Part shown: one piece after another, positions 50,648-58,047 of the stretch
How positions within the stretch are numbered: position 1 is the stretch's first letter
How the letters are laid out: each line of letters starts with the position of its first letter
Source: JACQZU01 sp041908165
GTDB taxonomy: Bacteria > Acidobacteriota > Holophagae > Holophagales > Holophagaceae
Assembly: GCA_041908165.1 (NCBI GenBank)
Contig: JAYRFV010000107.1
Location: forward strand, 1 to 64,000
Reading direction: 5' to 3'
Length of the DNA stretch: 64,000 nt
Position numbers and translations under genes: made by a program
Notes under the pieces: generated by a model
Database searches by the model: none
What the model was told of the DNA's origin: nothing
Seen by the model: only the letters and a program-made list of their open reading frames with translations

Positions 50648-50665
50648 ATTCTACCGGCGTAGACT
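50648..50665. promoter_or_regulatory. Back-to-back -10 elements between dienelactone hydrolase and nadC
   Basis: TAGAAT on the minus strand (50653 down to 50648) is 5 bases before the hydrolase ATG, and TAGACT on the plus strand (50660-50665) is 6 bases before the nadC ATG. The whole divergent gap is only 29 bp, so any -35 contacts would lie within the opposite gene. Both transcripts are predicted leaderless. Confidence 0.5.
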
Positions 50666-50671
50666 GCAGCC

Positions 50672-51526
50672 ATGACCGACCCCCATCCGCCCCATCCCGA
50701 GAGCTACCGCGACCAGCTCAGGGCCTTCCTCCGCGAGGACTGGGGGACCCAGGACTGGAGCACCGCCGCCGTGCCGGACCGGCCGATGAAGGCGCGCATC
50801 AGCGCCAAGGGCGACCTGGTGCTGGCCGGGCTGCCCATGGCGATCGAACTGCTGCGGTGCGTCGACGCGGAGCTGCAGGTGCACCCCAAGGCCCGCGATG
50901 GCGAGTGGGCCACCCGCGGCCAGGCGGTCCTGGAGGTGGAGGGCAGCGGCCACGCCATCCTGTTGGCCGAGCGGGTGCTGCTGAACCTGCTGCAGCGGCT
51001 CTCCGGCACCGCCACCCTGACCCGCGCCTTCGTCGACGCGGTGGCCGGCATTGACGCGCGCATCCTCGACACCCGCAAGACCACCCCGGGCCTCAAGCTG
51101 CTGGAGAAGTACGCGGTCCGCTGCGGCGGCGGGACCAACCACCGCCTGACCCTGGGCGACGGCGTGCTGCTCAAGGAGAACCACCTGGCCGCCGCCGGTG
51201 GCGTGCCTGCGGCGGTGCGCGCAGCCCGGGCGGCCGCCCCCAACCTGCTGCGGATCGAGGTCGAAGTGGAGACCCTCGACCAGCTGCGCCAGTGCCTCGA
51301 ACTCGCCGAGGTCGACGGGGTGCTGCTGGACAACATGGACCTGGCCACCCTGCGGTCGGCCGTGGACCTGCGCCGGGCCAGCGGCCGTCGGGTCTTCCTC
51401 GAGGCCAGCGGCAACCTGACCCTGGAAACTGCGCGGGCGGTGGCCGAGACCGGCGTGGACTTCCTGTCGGTGGGCGCGCTCACCCACAGCGCCCCCGCCG
51501 CCGACCTCAGCCTGCGGTTCCTCTGA
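50672..51526 (+). CDS. nadC: Quinolinate phosphoribosyltransferase (nicotinate-nucleotide pyrophosphorylase)
   Basis: 284 residues, de novo NAD synthesis: quinolinate + PRPP to nicotinate mononucleotide. Characteristic blocks are LLNLLQRLSGTATLT, ILDTRKTTPGLKLLEKYAVRCGG, NHRLTLGDGVLLKENHL and LEASGNLTLETARAVAETGVDFLSVG. Full length. nadA and nadB are not next to it; nadE lies 32 kb away in the window. It diverges from the dienelactone hydrolase and converges on the stress-protein gene with 9 bp between. Confidence 0.95.
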   Translation: MTDPHPPHPESYRDQLRAFLREDWGTQDWSTAAVPDRPMKARISAKGDLVLAGLPMAIELLRCVDAELQVHPKARDGEWATRGQAVLEVEGSGHAILLAERVLLNLLQRLSGTATLTRAFVDAVAGIDARILDTRKTTPGLKLLEKYAVRCGGGTNHRLTLGDGVLLKENHLAAAGGVPAAVRAARAAAPNLLRIEVEVETLDQLRQCLELAEVDGVLLDNMDLATLRSAVDLRRASGRRVFLEASGNLTLETARAVAETGVDFLSVGALTHSAPAADLSLRFL

Positions 51527-51535
51527 AGGGGCGGC

Positions 51536-51979
51536 TCACCGCCGTGGAGCGCCGTCCTCGGCCTGGGTGCGCACGACCAGCACGTCGCAGGGGGCGTGGC
51601 GGACCACCCGGGCCGCGGTGCTGCCGAACAGGAGGCGCTCCAGGGTGCTGTGCCCGACCTGGGCCACCACCAGCAGGGTGCGCGGATCGGCCTCGCGCAC
51701 CAGCTCCTCCGCAGGACTGCCCCAGCGCACCAGCCCACGGGCCCCGGTGACCCCGCCGAGCAGGGCCTCGAGCTGTTCGCGGGCATGCTGTTCCAGGCTG
51801 TTCAGCCAGGCCGGATCCGGCAGCGCGATCTGCGCCTCCGGGAGCATGGGCGCCGGCGGCTGCATCACGTGCAGGGCCACCAACGGCACCTCCATCCGCG
51901 CCGCCCAGCCGGACGCCCGCTGCAGGGCCAGCTTCGAAGCCTCGGAGAAATCCACCCCCACCAGCACCCGGTTGATCAT
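51536..51979 (-). CDS. Universal stress protein (UspA family)
   Basis: 147 residues. N-terminal strand MINRVLVGVDFSEASKLAL and the ATP-binding pattern GHSTLERLLFGSTAARVV near the C-terminus (G-x2-x-x9-G-S/T) indicate an ATP-binding Usp. Single domain, cytoplasmic. A GGAGGA precedes the ATG. It is divergent from pirin across 136 bp. The ligand-binding motif suggests a nucleotide-dependent stress role, but no specific partner is visible. Confidence 0.88.
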   Translation of the reverse strand: MINRVLVGVDFSEASKLALQRASGWAARMEVPLVALHVMQPPAPMLPEAQIALPDPAWLNSLEQHAREQLEALLGGVTGARGLVRWGSPAEELVREADPRTLLVVAQVGHSTLERLLFGSTAARVVRHAPCDVLVVRTQAEDGAPRR

Positions 51980-52054
51980 GGCCGTCCTCCGCTCCCGCTC
52001 CCAACATAGGCCCCTTAGGCGTCATTGGCGACGTTCCCGTGCGGTGGTCCGGGG

Positions 52055-52082
52055 TTGAAACAAATGTTTAAACATTTAAATT
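52055..52082 (+). promoter_or_regulatory. Pirin promoter with a palindromic operator in its spacer
   Basis: TTGAAA (52055-52060), 16 bp, TAAATT (52077-52082). The spacer is filled by the perfect palindrome AAATGTTTAAACATTT (52062-52077), an A/T-only-like block (14 of 16 bases A or T) in a GC-rich genome. A dimeric repressor bound there would block RNA polymerase. AGGAGG comes 6 bp before the pirin ATG. Confidence 0.6.
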
Positions 52083-52115
52083 GGTCGTGGACCCGCTGGG
52101 CCCACAGGAGGAAGC

Positions 52116-52985
52116 ATGGCGCTGCGGCAACTCGATGCGGTCCACGACGGCCTTCCCACCGCCGACGGCAATGGAGTCCCCTTGCGGCGCCTGGTGCCCT
52201 GGGCCGGGGGGAACGGCGGCGCGGCCTTCCGGGCGGTGGACCCCTTCCTGCTGATGGACCACTTCGGCCCGATGGTGCTGCCGCCCGGCACCGACGTGGG
52301 CTTCCCCCCCCACCCCCACAAGGGCTTCCAGACCCTCACCTACCTGATCCAGGGCGCCTTCCGCCACCGCGACAGCACCGGCGGGGCGGGCACCCTGCGA
52401 CCCGGCGGCGCCCAGCTGATGACCGCCGGCCGGGGCATCGTCCACGAGGAGATGCCGGTGCCGGAGCATCTGGAGACCGGCGGCCCGATCGAGGGCGTGC
52501 AACTCTGGATCAACCTTCCCCGGGCGGAGAAACTGAGCCGGCCCGGCTACCAGGACCTGCAGCCGGAGTCGATGCCCTGGACCGCCCTGCCCGGGGGCCG
52601 GATCAAGGCCCTGGCGGGAACCTGGGCCGGCGTCGAGGGCCCGGTCCGGACCCCGGCGCGGATCGCCTACGCTCACCTGGAGCTGGACCCCGGGGGCGCC
52701 TTCCAGGGCAGCCTGCCGGCCGGCTGGATGGGGGCCCTCGCGGTGCTGCACGGCGCCGTTCTGGTGGCCGGCCGCCCGCTCCGGGCGGGGCAGGTGGGGC
52801 TGCTGTCGGCGGAGGGGGAGGACCTGGCCCTGGCGGCTCCGGAGGGTGCCAGCCTGATGCTGCTTGCAGGACACCCACTGGGGGAGCCGATCGCCCACTA
52901 CGGGCCCTTCGTCATGAACACCCGGGCCGAGATCGACGCGGCGATCCTGGAGTACCAGAGCGGACGCATGGGTCGTCTGGATTGA
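52116..52985 (+). CDS. Pirin family protein
   Basis: 289 residues, two-cupin pirin. The N-terminal cupin keeps the metal ligands: both His residues of PPHPHKGFQTLTYL (about 62-75) and the His and Glu of GRGIVHEEMPV (about 108-118). Lacks a signal peptide. Some bacterial pirins are quercetinases, others regulators or redox proteins; sequence alone does not decide. AGGAGG precedes the ATG. The upstream palindrome (52062-52077) suggests repression by an unlinked regulator; no regulator gene lies next to it. Confidence 0.9.
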   Translation: MALRQLDAVHDGLPTADGNGVPLRRLVPWAGGNGGAAFRAVDPFLLMDHFGPMVLPPGTDVGFPPHPHKGFQTLTYLIQGAFRHRDSTGGAGTLRPGGAQLMTAGRGIVHEEMPVPEHLETGGPIEGVQLWINLPRAEKLSRPGYQDLQPESMPWTALPGGRIKALAGTWAGVEGPVRTPARIAYAHLELDPGGAFQGSLPAGWMGALAVLHGAVLVAGRPLRAGQVGLLSAEGEDLALAAPEGASLMLLAGHPLGEPIAHYGPFVMNTRAEIDAAILEYQSGRMGRLD

Positions 52986-53053
52986 TGCGCCGGAATTCCA
53001 GGATCCGCCGAGAAGGCCGATACTGAGACAACTTCCAACCTGGGGGTGACCCC

Positions 53054-54643
53054 ATGTCATGGCTGCGGCGATCTGCCCCGCCGGTTCTCGGACCGCCCAC
53101 GGAGGGGGTGCGGACCGACCTGCGCGCCGCCTTCGCCGGCCTCGAGCGGGTGCTGGTCCGGGCCGCCATCGGCGCGGCGCGGATCTCCCTGCGCCTGCAG
53201 ACGGTGGCCGCCGGCAACCGCAGCCTGGGCCGCGATTCCGGGGAGATCCAGGCGGCCACCGAGCGGCTCGTCCACAGCATCGCCGAAGTGGCCGCCCGGT
53301 CCCAGGACACCGCCGAGGGGGCCCGGCGGATGGCCGACCTGACCCGCGCCGGCCAGCAGGTCAGCGAGGAGGCGGCCGCCTCGGCCCGCCGCCTGCAGGA
53401 GCACACCGGCGTGACCGAGGCGCGGCTCCAGGCCCTCATGGAGAAGGTCCAGGCGGTCACCCAGGTGTCCCAGGTGATCGACGACATCGCCACCCGCACC
53501 AACCTGCTGGCCCTCAACGCCGCCATCGAGGCGGCCCACGCCGGCCAGGCCGGGCGCGGCTTCGCGGTGGTGGCCGAGGAGGTGCGCAAGCTGGCCGAGG
53601 GCACCTCCCGGCAGACCCAGGAGATCGGCGGCCTGCTGCAGGGGGTCCTGGCCGAACTGGACCCGGCCCGCCAGGCCATGACCGAAAGCCTCGCCCTGGC
53701 CTCCCGCACCATGGAACGTACCGGCATGGTGGGCCAGCAGCTGGCGGAACTGCTGGACCTCGCCCGCAGCACCTCCGACCACGTGGACGCCATCGCCCGC
53801 TCGACCGCCGCCCAGTCCGAGACCACGGTGGCCCTGGACTCGGCGGTGCGGACCTCGCGGGAGGCCATCGGCTCCCAGGGGGAGGAGACCACCCACCTCG
53901 CCAGCGAGGCCTTCGGCCTGTCTGCCCTCACCGAGGACGGCTACCACCACCTGGCCGGCTTCGACACCGGCTCGATGTTCTTCCGGTCGCTGCGGGCCGG
54001 CCGCGCCCTCCGCGACCGCTGCGAGGAAGTCCTCGAGGCTCCGGTCCTGGCCGGCCGCCTGCGCCTGGAGGACCTGCTGGAACTCAGCTACACCGAGATC
54101 ACCGGGGCCGCCATCCAGTCGCTGCGCCGGCTCTTCGACGTCCGCCGGGTGCCGGACAGCGGCTTCACGCCGCCGAAGTACGCCACCGCCTACGACGCTC
54201 TCGTCGACGAGGCCCTGCAGCCGATCTTCGACGACGTCCTGGAGCAGGAGCCGAAGCTGATCTTCGCCCTGATCCTGGACCTGAACAGCTATGCGCCCAC
54301 CCACAACCGGGTCTACATGAAGGACTGGACCGGCGACCCGGCCCAGGACCTGGTGGGCAACCGGGTCAAGCGCTTCTTCACCGACGCCCGGGTGCTGGTG
54401 CGCGGGGCCCGGACCGGACTCGGAGCCGCGGCCGTGGACCTGCCCGACCGCGCACCCCGGGAAGCCTTCCGCCTTGCGGGCTGCGACCTGAAGGAGACCC
54501 CCGAGGCCCGCGAAGGGTTCCTGGTGCAGACCTACGCCCGCGACACCGGCGCCCTGGTCACCGCGCTGAGCATCCCGCTGTTCGTCCAGGGCCAACGCTA
54601 CGGGGCCGCGCTGCTCGGCTGGACCGAGGACGGCAGCGCCTGA
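53054..54643 (+). CDS. Soluble methyl-accepting chemotaxis protein with C-terminal sensor
   Basis: 529 residues without any membrane helix. The cytoplasmic signalling hairpin comes first (about 25-290); its tip reads VIDDIATRTNLLALNAAIEAAH with GRGFAVVAEEVRKLAEGT. The C-terminal about 240 residues are a separate domain (FFRSLRAGRALRDRCEEVL ... NRVYMKDWTGDPAQD ... GALVTALSIPLFVQGQRYGA) that looks like a PAS/Cache-like ligand module. Thus the order is inverted relative to classical receptors. It would sense a cytoplasmic signal and control CheA. No CheA/CheW genes are near. Confidence 0.88.
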   Translation: MSWLRRSAPPVLGPPTEGVRTDLRAAFAGLERVLVRAAIGAARISLRLQTVAAGNRSLGRDSGEIQAATERLVHSIAEVAARSQDTAEGARRMADLTRAGQQVSEEAAASARRLQEHTGVTEARLQALMEKVQAVTQVSQVIDDIATRTNLLALNAAIEAAHAGQAGRGFAVVAEEVRKLAEGTSRQTQEIGGLLQGVLAELDPARQAMTESLALASRTMERTGMVGQQLAELLDLARSTSDHVDAIARSTAAQSETTVALDSAVRTSREAIGSQGEETTHLASEAFGLSALTEDGYHHLAGFDTGSMFFRSLRAGRALRDRCEEVLEAPVLAGRLRLEDLLELSYTEITGAAIQSLRRLFDVRRVPDSGFTPPKYATAYDALVDEALQPIFDDVLEQEPKLIFALILDLNSYAPTHNRVYMKDWTGDPAQDLVGNRVKRFFTDARVLVRGARTGLGAAAVDLPDRAPREAFRLAGCDLKETPEAREGFLVQTYARDTGALVTALSIPLFVQGQRYGAALLGWTEDGSA

Positions 54644-54656
54644 ACCCGCGCCGCGT

Positions 54657-56054
54657 TCAGGGCTCCGGCTCGGCCTGGAGGGTGCGGTGGATCCGGTGCG
54701 TGCCGGCGGCCATGGCAGACAGGCTCCGCGCCAGCGCCTCGCGGCTGCAGCGGAGCTGCTCCGACCAGGCCTCCAGCGGCACCTCGCCGCCCTCGGGGTG
54801 GGTCTGGACCCAGGTCCGCCAGAGGCCCCCGAGGGCCTCCGCATCCGGCTCGGCACCGTCCAGCCAGCTCCGTTCCTGGGGCCGCCGCGGTTCGTAGAAC
54901 CGGGTCCCCTGGAGCTTCTCCGGCAGGAACGCCTGGGCCCGCCGGTAGTCGGCGTGGCTGTAGTGGTAGCCCTGGCCGCGACCGGCGGCGCGGGCGGGGG
55001 CGGTGTGGGCGTCGCGCAGCGCCTCGGGCACCGGGGCATCCTCGGCCGCCAGGGCGGCGTCGATGGCCACCACCGTGGCGTTGCTCTTGGCCGCCTTGGC
55101 CACGTAGATCACCGCCTGGGCCAGCGGGATCCTCGCCTCCGGCCAGCCCACCTGCTCGGCGGCGCGGCTGGCGGCCTCCGCCAGCAGGAAGGCGGTGGGG
55201 TCGGCATTGCCGACGTCCTCGGCGGCGGTGACCAGCAGCCGCCGGGCGATGAAGCGCGGGTCCTCGCCGCCGCGGATCATCCGGCTCAGGTAGTACAGCG
55301 CCGCGTCCGGGTCGGAGCCGCGCAGGCTCTTCTGGAAGGCCGAGGCCAGGTCGTAGTGGCCATCGGCGCGGTCGAACAGCAGCCGTCCGCCCAGTCCCTG
55401 CTGCAGGCTGTCGAGGCTGCGCTCCGGCTCCGGCAGTTGCAGGAAGTGCTCCAGGCCGGACAGGGCCGAGCGCAGGTCGCCGCCGGCCCAGTCGGCGAGC
55501 CAGCCGAACACCTCGACCGGGGGCGCACCGCCGGCCTCCCGCTCCCAGGCCCGCGCCAGGACCGTGCGGATGTCCTCCGATGCCAGCGCCTTCAGCGGGT
55601 GCAACTGGCAGCGGCTGCGCAGGGCCGGGTTCAGGTAGAAGGCGGGGTTTTCGGTGGTGGCGCCCACCAGGACCGCCTCGCCGCGCTCGAGGAAGGGCAG
55701 CAGGATGTCCTGCTGGGCGCGGTTGAACCGGTGGATCTCGTCCAGGAACAGCACCGGGGCCAATCCACGGAAGAGGGGCAGGGACGACTGCTCGAGCAGG
55801 AACTTCTTCAGTTCCGCCGCCGATCCGGTGGCGCCGCTGAACTCCAGGAATCCGTGGCCGGTGGCCTGCGCCAGGATCCGCGCCAGGGTGGTCTTGCCCG
55901 TGCCGGGTGGGCCCCACAGGACCATCGACGGCAGCCGGCCCGATGCCACCACCCGGCGCAGGACGCCGCGCGGCCCCACCAGGTGGCCCTGGCCCACCAC
56001 CTCTTCGAGCGAAGTGGGCCTCATCCGTTCGGCAAGGGGGGCGAGCAGCGGCAT
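54657..56054 (-). CDS. rarA: Replication-associated recombination protein A
   Basis: 465 residues, AAA+ ATPase of the RarA/MgsA/WRNIP1 family that acts at stalled forks. N-terminal RMRPTSLEEVVGQGHLVG; Walker A LWGPPGTGKTTLA (about 48-60); Walker B LFLDEIHRFNRAQQ; sensor 1 GATTENPAF; SRC arginine-finger region RSRCQLHPL; then the C-terminal tetramerisation part with LYYLSRMIRGGEDPRFIARRLL and YVAKAAKSNATVVAI. After about 400 there is an extra C-terminal tail of about 65 residues that I do not recognise. The ATG at 56052-56054 gives MPLLAPLAERMRP. Confidence 0.94.
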   Translation of the reverse strand: MPLLAPLAERMRPTSLEEVVGQGHLVGPRGVLRRVVASGRLPSMVLWGPPGTGKTTLARILAQATGHGFLEFSGATGSAAELKKFLLEQSSLPLFRGLAPVLFLDEIHRFNRAQQDILLPFLERGEAVLVGATTENPAFYLNPALRSRCQLHPLKALASEDIRTVLARAWEREAGGAPPVEVFGWLADWAGGDLRSALSGLEHFLQLPEPERSLDSLQQGLGGRLLFDRADGHYDLASAFQKSLRGSDPDAALYYLSRMIRGGEDPRFIARRLLVTAAEDVGNADPTAFLLAEAASRAAEQVGWPEARIPLAQAVIYVAKAAKSNATVVAIDAALAAEDAPVPEALRDAHTAPARAAGRGQGYHYSHADYRRAQAFLPEKLQGTRFYEPRRPQERSWLDGAEPDAEALGGLWRTWVQTHPEGGEVPLEAWSEQLRCSREALARSLSAMAAGTHRIHRTLQAEPEP

Positions 56055-56123
56055 GGCGATGGACCTGGGCTCCAGACTACCGCGCCCTTCCTGGGCCGCG
56101 ACGGTTCTCGAGGTCTGTCGTGC

Positions 56124-56129
56124 TAGTCT
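56124..56129 (+). promoter_or_regulatory. -10 element for leaderless alanyl-tRNA editing gene
   Basis: TAGTCT ending 6 bases before the ATG at 56136, with CTGCCG between and no Shine-Dalgarno. Same layout as at yqgE, nadC and the 58-residue protein. Confidence 0.45.
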
Positions 56130-56135
56130 CTGCCG

Positions 56136-57326
56136 ATGAACCACTTGCCTGCCTACGAACGGGATCCCTGCCTGAGCGTGCTGGAAACCTCGGTGCGAGA
56201 GGCCTGGCAGGACCAGGGGGCCTGCCTCGCGGTGCTGGAGGACACCCTGTTCTATCCGGAGGGGGGTGGCCAACCGGCGGACCGCGGTGAGATCAACGGG
56301 GTCCCGGTGCTGGACGTCCAGAAGCAGGAGGGCCGGATCGTCCACCGCCTGGAACGCGCCGTCGAGGTCGGCCCCGCCCGGCTGGTGCTCGACTGGCCGC
56401 GCCGCTTCGACCACATGCAGCAGCACACCGGCCAGCACCTGCTCACCGCCGTGGCGCAGGATCGCGGGGGGTGGGCGACCACCGCCTTCCACCTGGGCCC
56501 GGCGACCTGCGACATCGAACTGGACGTCGCGAGGCTCACGCCGCAGCAGCTGTCGGACCTCGAGGAGGCGGTCGCGGCGGAGATCCGCCGGGCACGGCCG
56601 GTCACCGCCCGCCGGGTGTCCGAGCAGGCCTACGCCCTGGAGACGGTCCGGTCCCGCGGCCTGCCGGCCGGTCACCAGGGCGACATCCGGCTGGTGGAGA
56701 TCGCCGGCCTCGACCTCAACACCTGCGGCGGCACCCACCTGGCCAGCACCGCCGAGCTGGAACTGGTGAAGCTGCTCGGCTGCGAGCCGATCCGCGGCGG
56801 CACCCGGCTGTTCTTCGTGGCCGGGCGACGGGCGCGGCAGCGGTTCGACGGCCACGAGACGCGCAATGCCCGGCTGCGGGAACTGCTCGGCGCACCGGAC
56901 GCTGAGCTGGCGGAGGCCCTGGCCGCGAAGCTGGACCAGGCGCAGGGCCTGGAGCGGCGGCTGCGGCACCTGGAGGAGGCGGCTGCCGAGGCGCTGGCGG
57001 AGTCCCTGGCCGCCGCCCCCGGACCGCTGGCGGAGCGCCACCTGGAGGGCAGGGAGGCGGCCTTCCTGCAGCGCACCGCCCGGACCGTGGTGGCCCGGTC
57101 ACCGGCCCTGTGCGTGTTCCTCACCGGCGGCGGACCCGGAAAGCACGCCTTCATCCTCGCCTGCGGCGCCGCCTCCGGCCAGGACGCCGCCGCCCTTGGC
57201 AGGGCCCTCGCCCAGGACCTCGGCGGCCGCGGCGGCGGATCCGGCCCCTTCTTCCAAGGCGTCTGCCCCACCCTCGACACCCGCGACTCAGCCCTCAGGG
57301 CCCTCCTGGCCGCCATGGCCCCCTGA
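56136..57326 (+). CDS. Alanyl-tRNA editing protein (AlaX, long form with DHHA1)
   Basis: 396 residues, stand-alone homologue of the AlaRS editing domain that clears Ser- or Gly-mischarged tRNA(Ala). Zinc and editing motifs: HXXXH in QQHTGQHLL and CXXXH in NTCGGTHLA. An N-terminal beta domain (DTLFYPEGGGQPADRGEI) matches AlaX; after a coiled coil (about 245-300) a DHHA1-like C-terminal domain ends with GGRGGGSGPFFQGV. There is no aminoacylation domain. Leaderless start predicted. It converges on the hemerythrin gene across a hairpin terminator. Confidence 0.92.
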   Translation: MNHLPAYERDPCLSVLETSVREAWQDQGACLAVLEDTLFYPEGGGQPADRGEINGVPVLDVQKQEGRIVHRLERAVEVGPARLVLDWPRRFDHMQQHTGQHLLTAVAQDRGGWATTAFHLGPATCDIELDVARLTPQQLSDLEEAVAAEIRRARPVTARRVSEQAYALETVRSRGLPAGHQGDIRLVEIAGLDLNTCGGTHLASTAELELVKLLGCEPIRGGTRLFFVAGRRARQRFDGHETRNARLRELLGAPDAELAEALAAKLDQAQGLERRLRHLEEAAAEALAESLAAAPGPLAERHLEGREAAFLQRTARTVVARSPALCVFLTGGGPGKHAFILACGAASGQDAAALGRALAQDLGGRGGGSGPFFQGVCPTLDTRDSALRALLAAMAP

Positions 57327-57364
57327 GCCCTTCAATCAGCACGCGACCCCCACCAACAGATAAA

Positions 57365-57392
57365 GCAAGGGACCGGCTTGCCGGTCCCTTGC
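57365..57392 (-). terminator. Hairpin terminator between AlaX and hemerythrin genes
   Basis: GCAAGGGACCGG, loop CTTG, CCGGTCCCTTGC: a perfect 12-bp stem. On the minus strand it is followed by TTTATCTGTT, so it mainly ends the minus-strand hemerythrin transcript; it may also slow plus-strand readthrough. Confidence 0.75.
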
Positions 57393-57463
57393 GCGGGGGT
57401 ATGGGGCGGTCCGCCGATGCGGTGTGCGTGCAGCGAAGCGGAGCGCGGAACCCCCAGAAAGCA

Positions 57464-57871
57464 TCAGGCCGCGGCGAGGTGCGCCTCGTAGGCCGGGTAG
57501 AAGTGCTTGCGGGTCAGCTGCAGGCGGTGGCGGACCAGGTTGAACAGGAAGTCCATCTCCATCCGGAACTCGCCCGGAAGGCTGCCGTCGATGTCCCAGC
57601 GCTGGTAGAAGGACTGCAGCATCTCCGCCAGCCGGTGGTAGCCGGAGTGGAAGTCCACCAGCGCCGAGCGCAGGTCGGGGTCGTTGGCGGCCATGGCGTC
57701 CAGCGCCGGCAGGAGCAGCGTGTCCTCCAGCCGGAAGTGCTCCTCCAGCTTCCCCTGCAGGAACAGGATGCTGCGCCGGCCGACCTCGCTGCGGATGTCG
57801 GAGCTGCCGAGGCGCTCGAACAGGGCGGCGATCTCCTGCTGCTTCTGGAGGAGGATCTCGGTCAACAGCAT
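57464..57871 (-). CDS. Hemerythrin-like protein
   Basis: 135 residues, helical. Possible iron ligands are His and Glu of EEHFRLEDTLLLPAL, His residues of VDFHSGYHRLAE and His of RKHFYPAYEAHL, an HHE-type arrangement. It differs from the bacteriohemerythrin at 18.8 kb and is closer to the Ric/DUF-type hemerythrins. The ATG at 57869-57871 follows AGGAG; an upstream start would add an Arg-rich lead. Cytoplasmic. It is divergent from the cysteine desulfurase gene; an iron or O2 link to Fe-S assembly is possible but not shown. Confidence 0.75.
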   Translation of the reverse strand: MLLTEILLQKQQEIAALFERLGSSDIRSEVGRRSILFLQGKLEEHFRLEDTLLLPALDAMAANDPDLRSALVDFHSGYHRLAEMLQSFYQRWDIDGSLPGEFRMEMDFLFNLVRHRLQLTRKHFYPAYEAHLAAA

Positions 57872-58047
57872 GGGACGGCTCCTGGACCTTCCCCCGCGAG
57901 GAGGGATCACCAGTCTGGGTCCGATTCCGCGGCGTTGCCGCCCTGCGGTTCCCGGGACCGGCGGGTTCTTGATGAACGGGTCGTCCTGCTTGATGAACGG
58001 TCGGCCTGCCCCCGCCGGTTCCTGCGGGGTAGGATGGGCCCTGGACC

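Noticed and set aside
54637..54663. CCTGAAC/GTTCAGG inverted repeat at the convergent MCP and rarA ends as a terminator
   Set aside because: Only 7 bp of stem with a GC-rich 9-base loop and no T-run on either side; the symmetry comes partly from the two facing stop codons.
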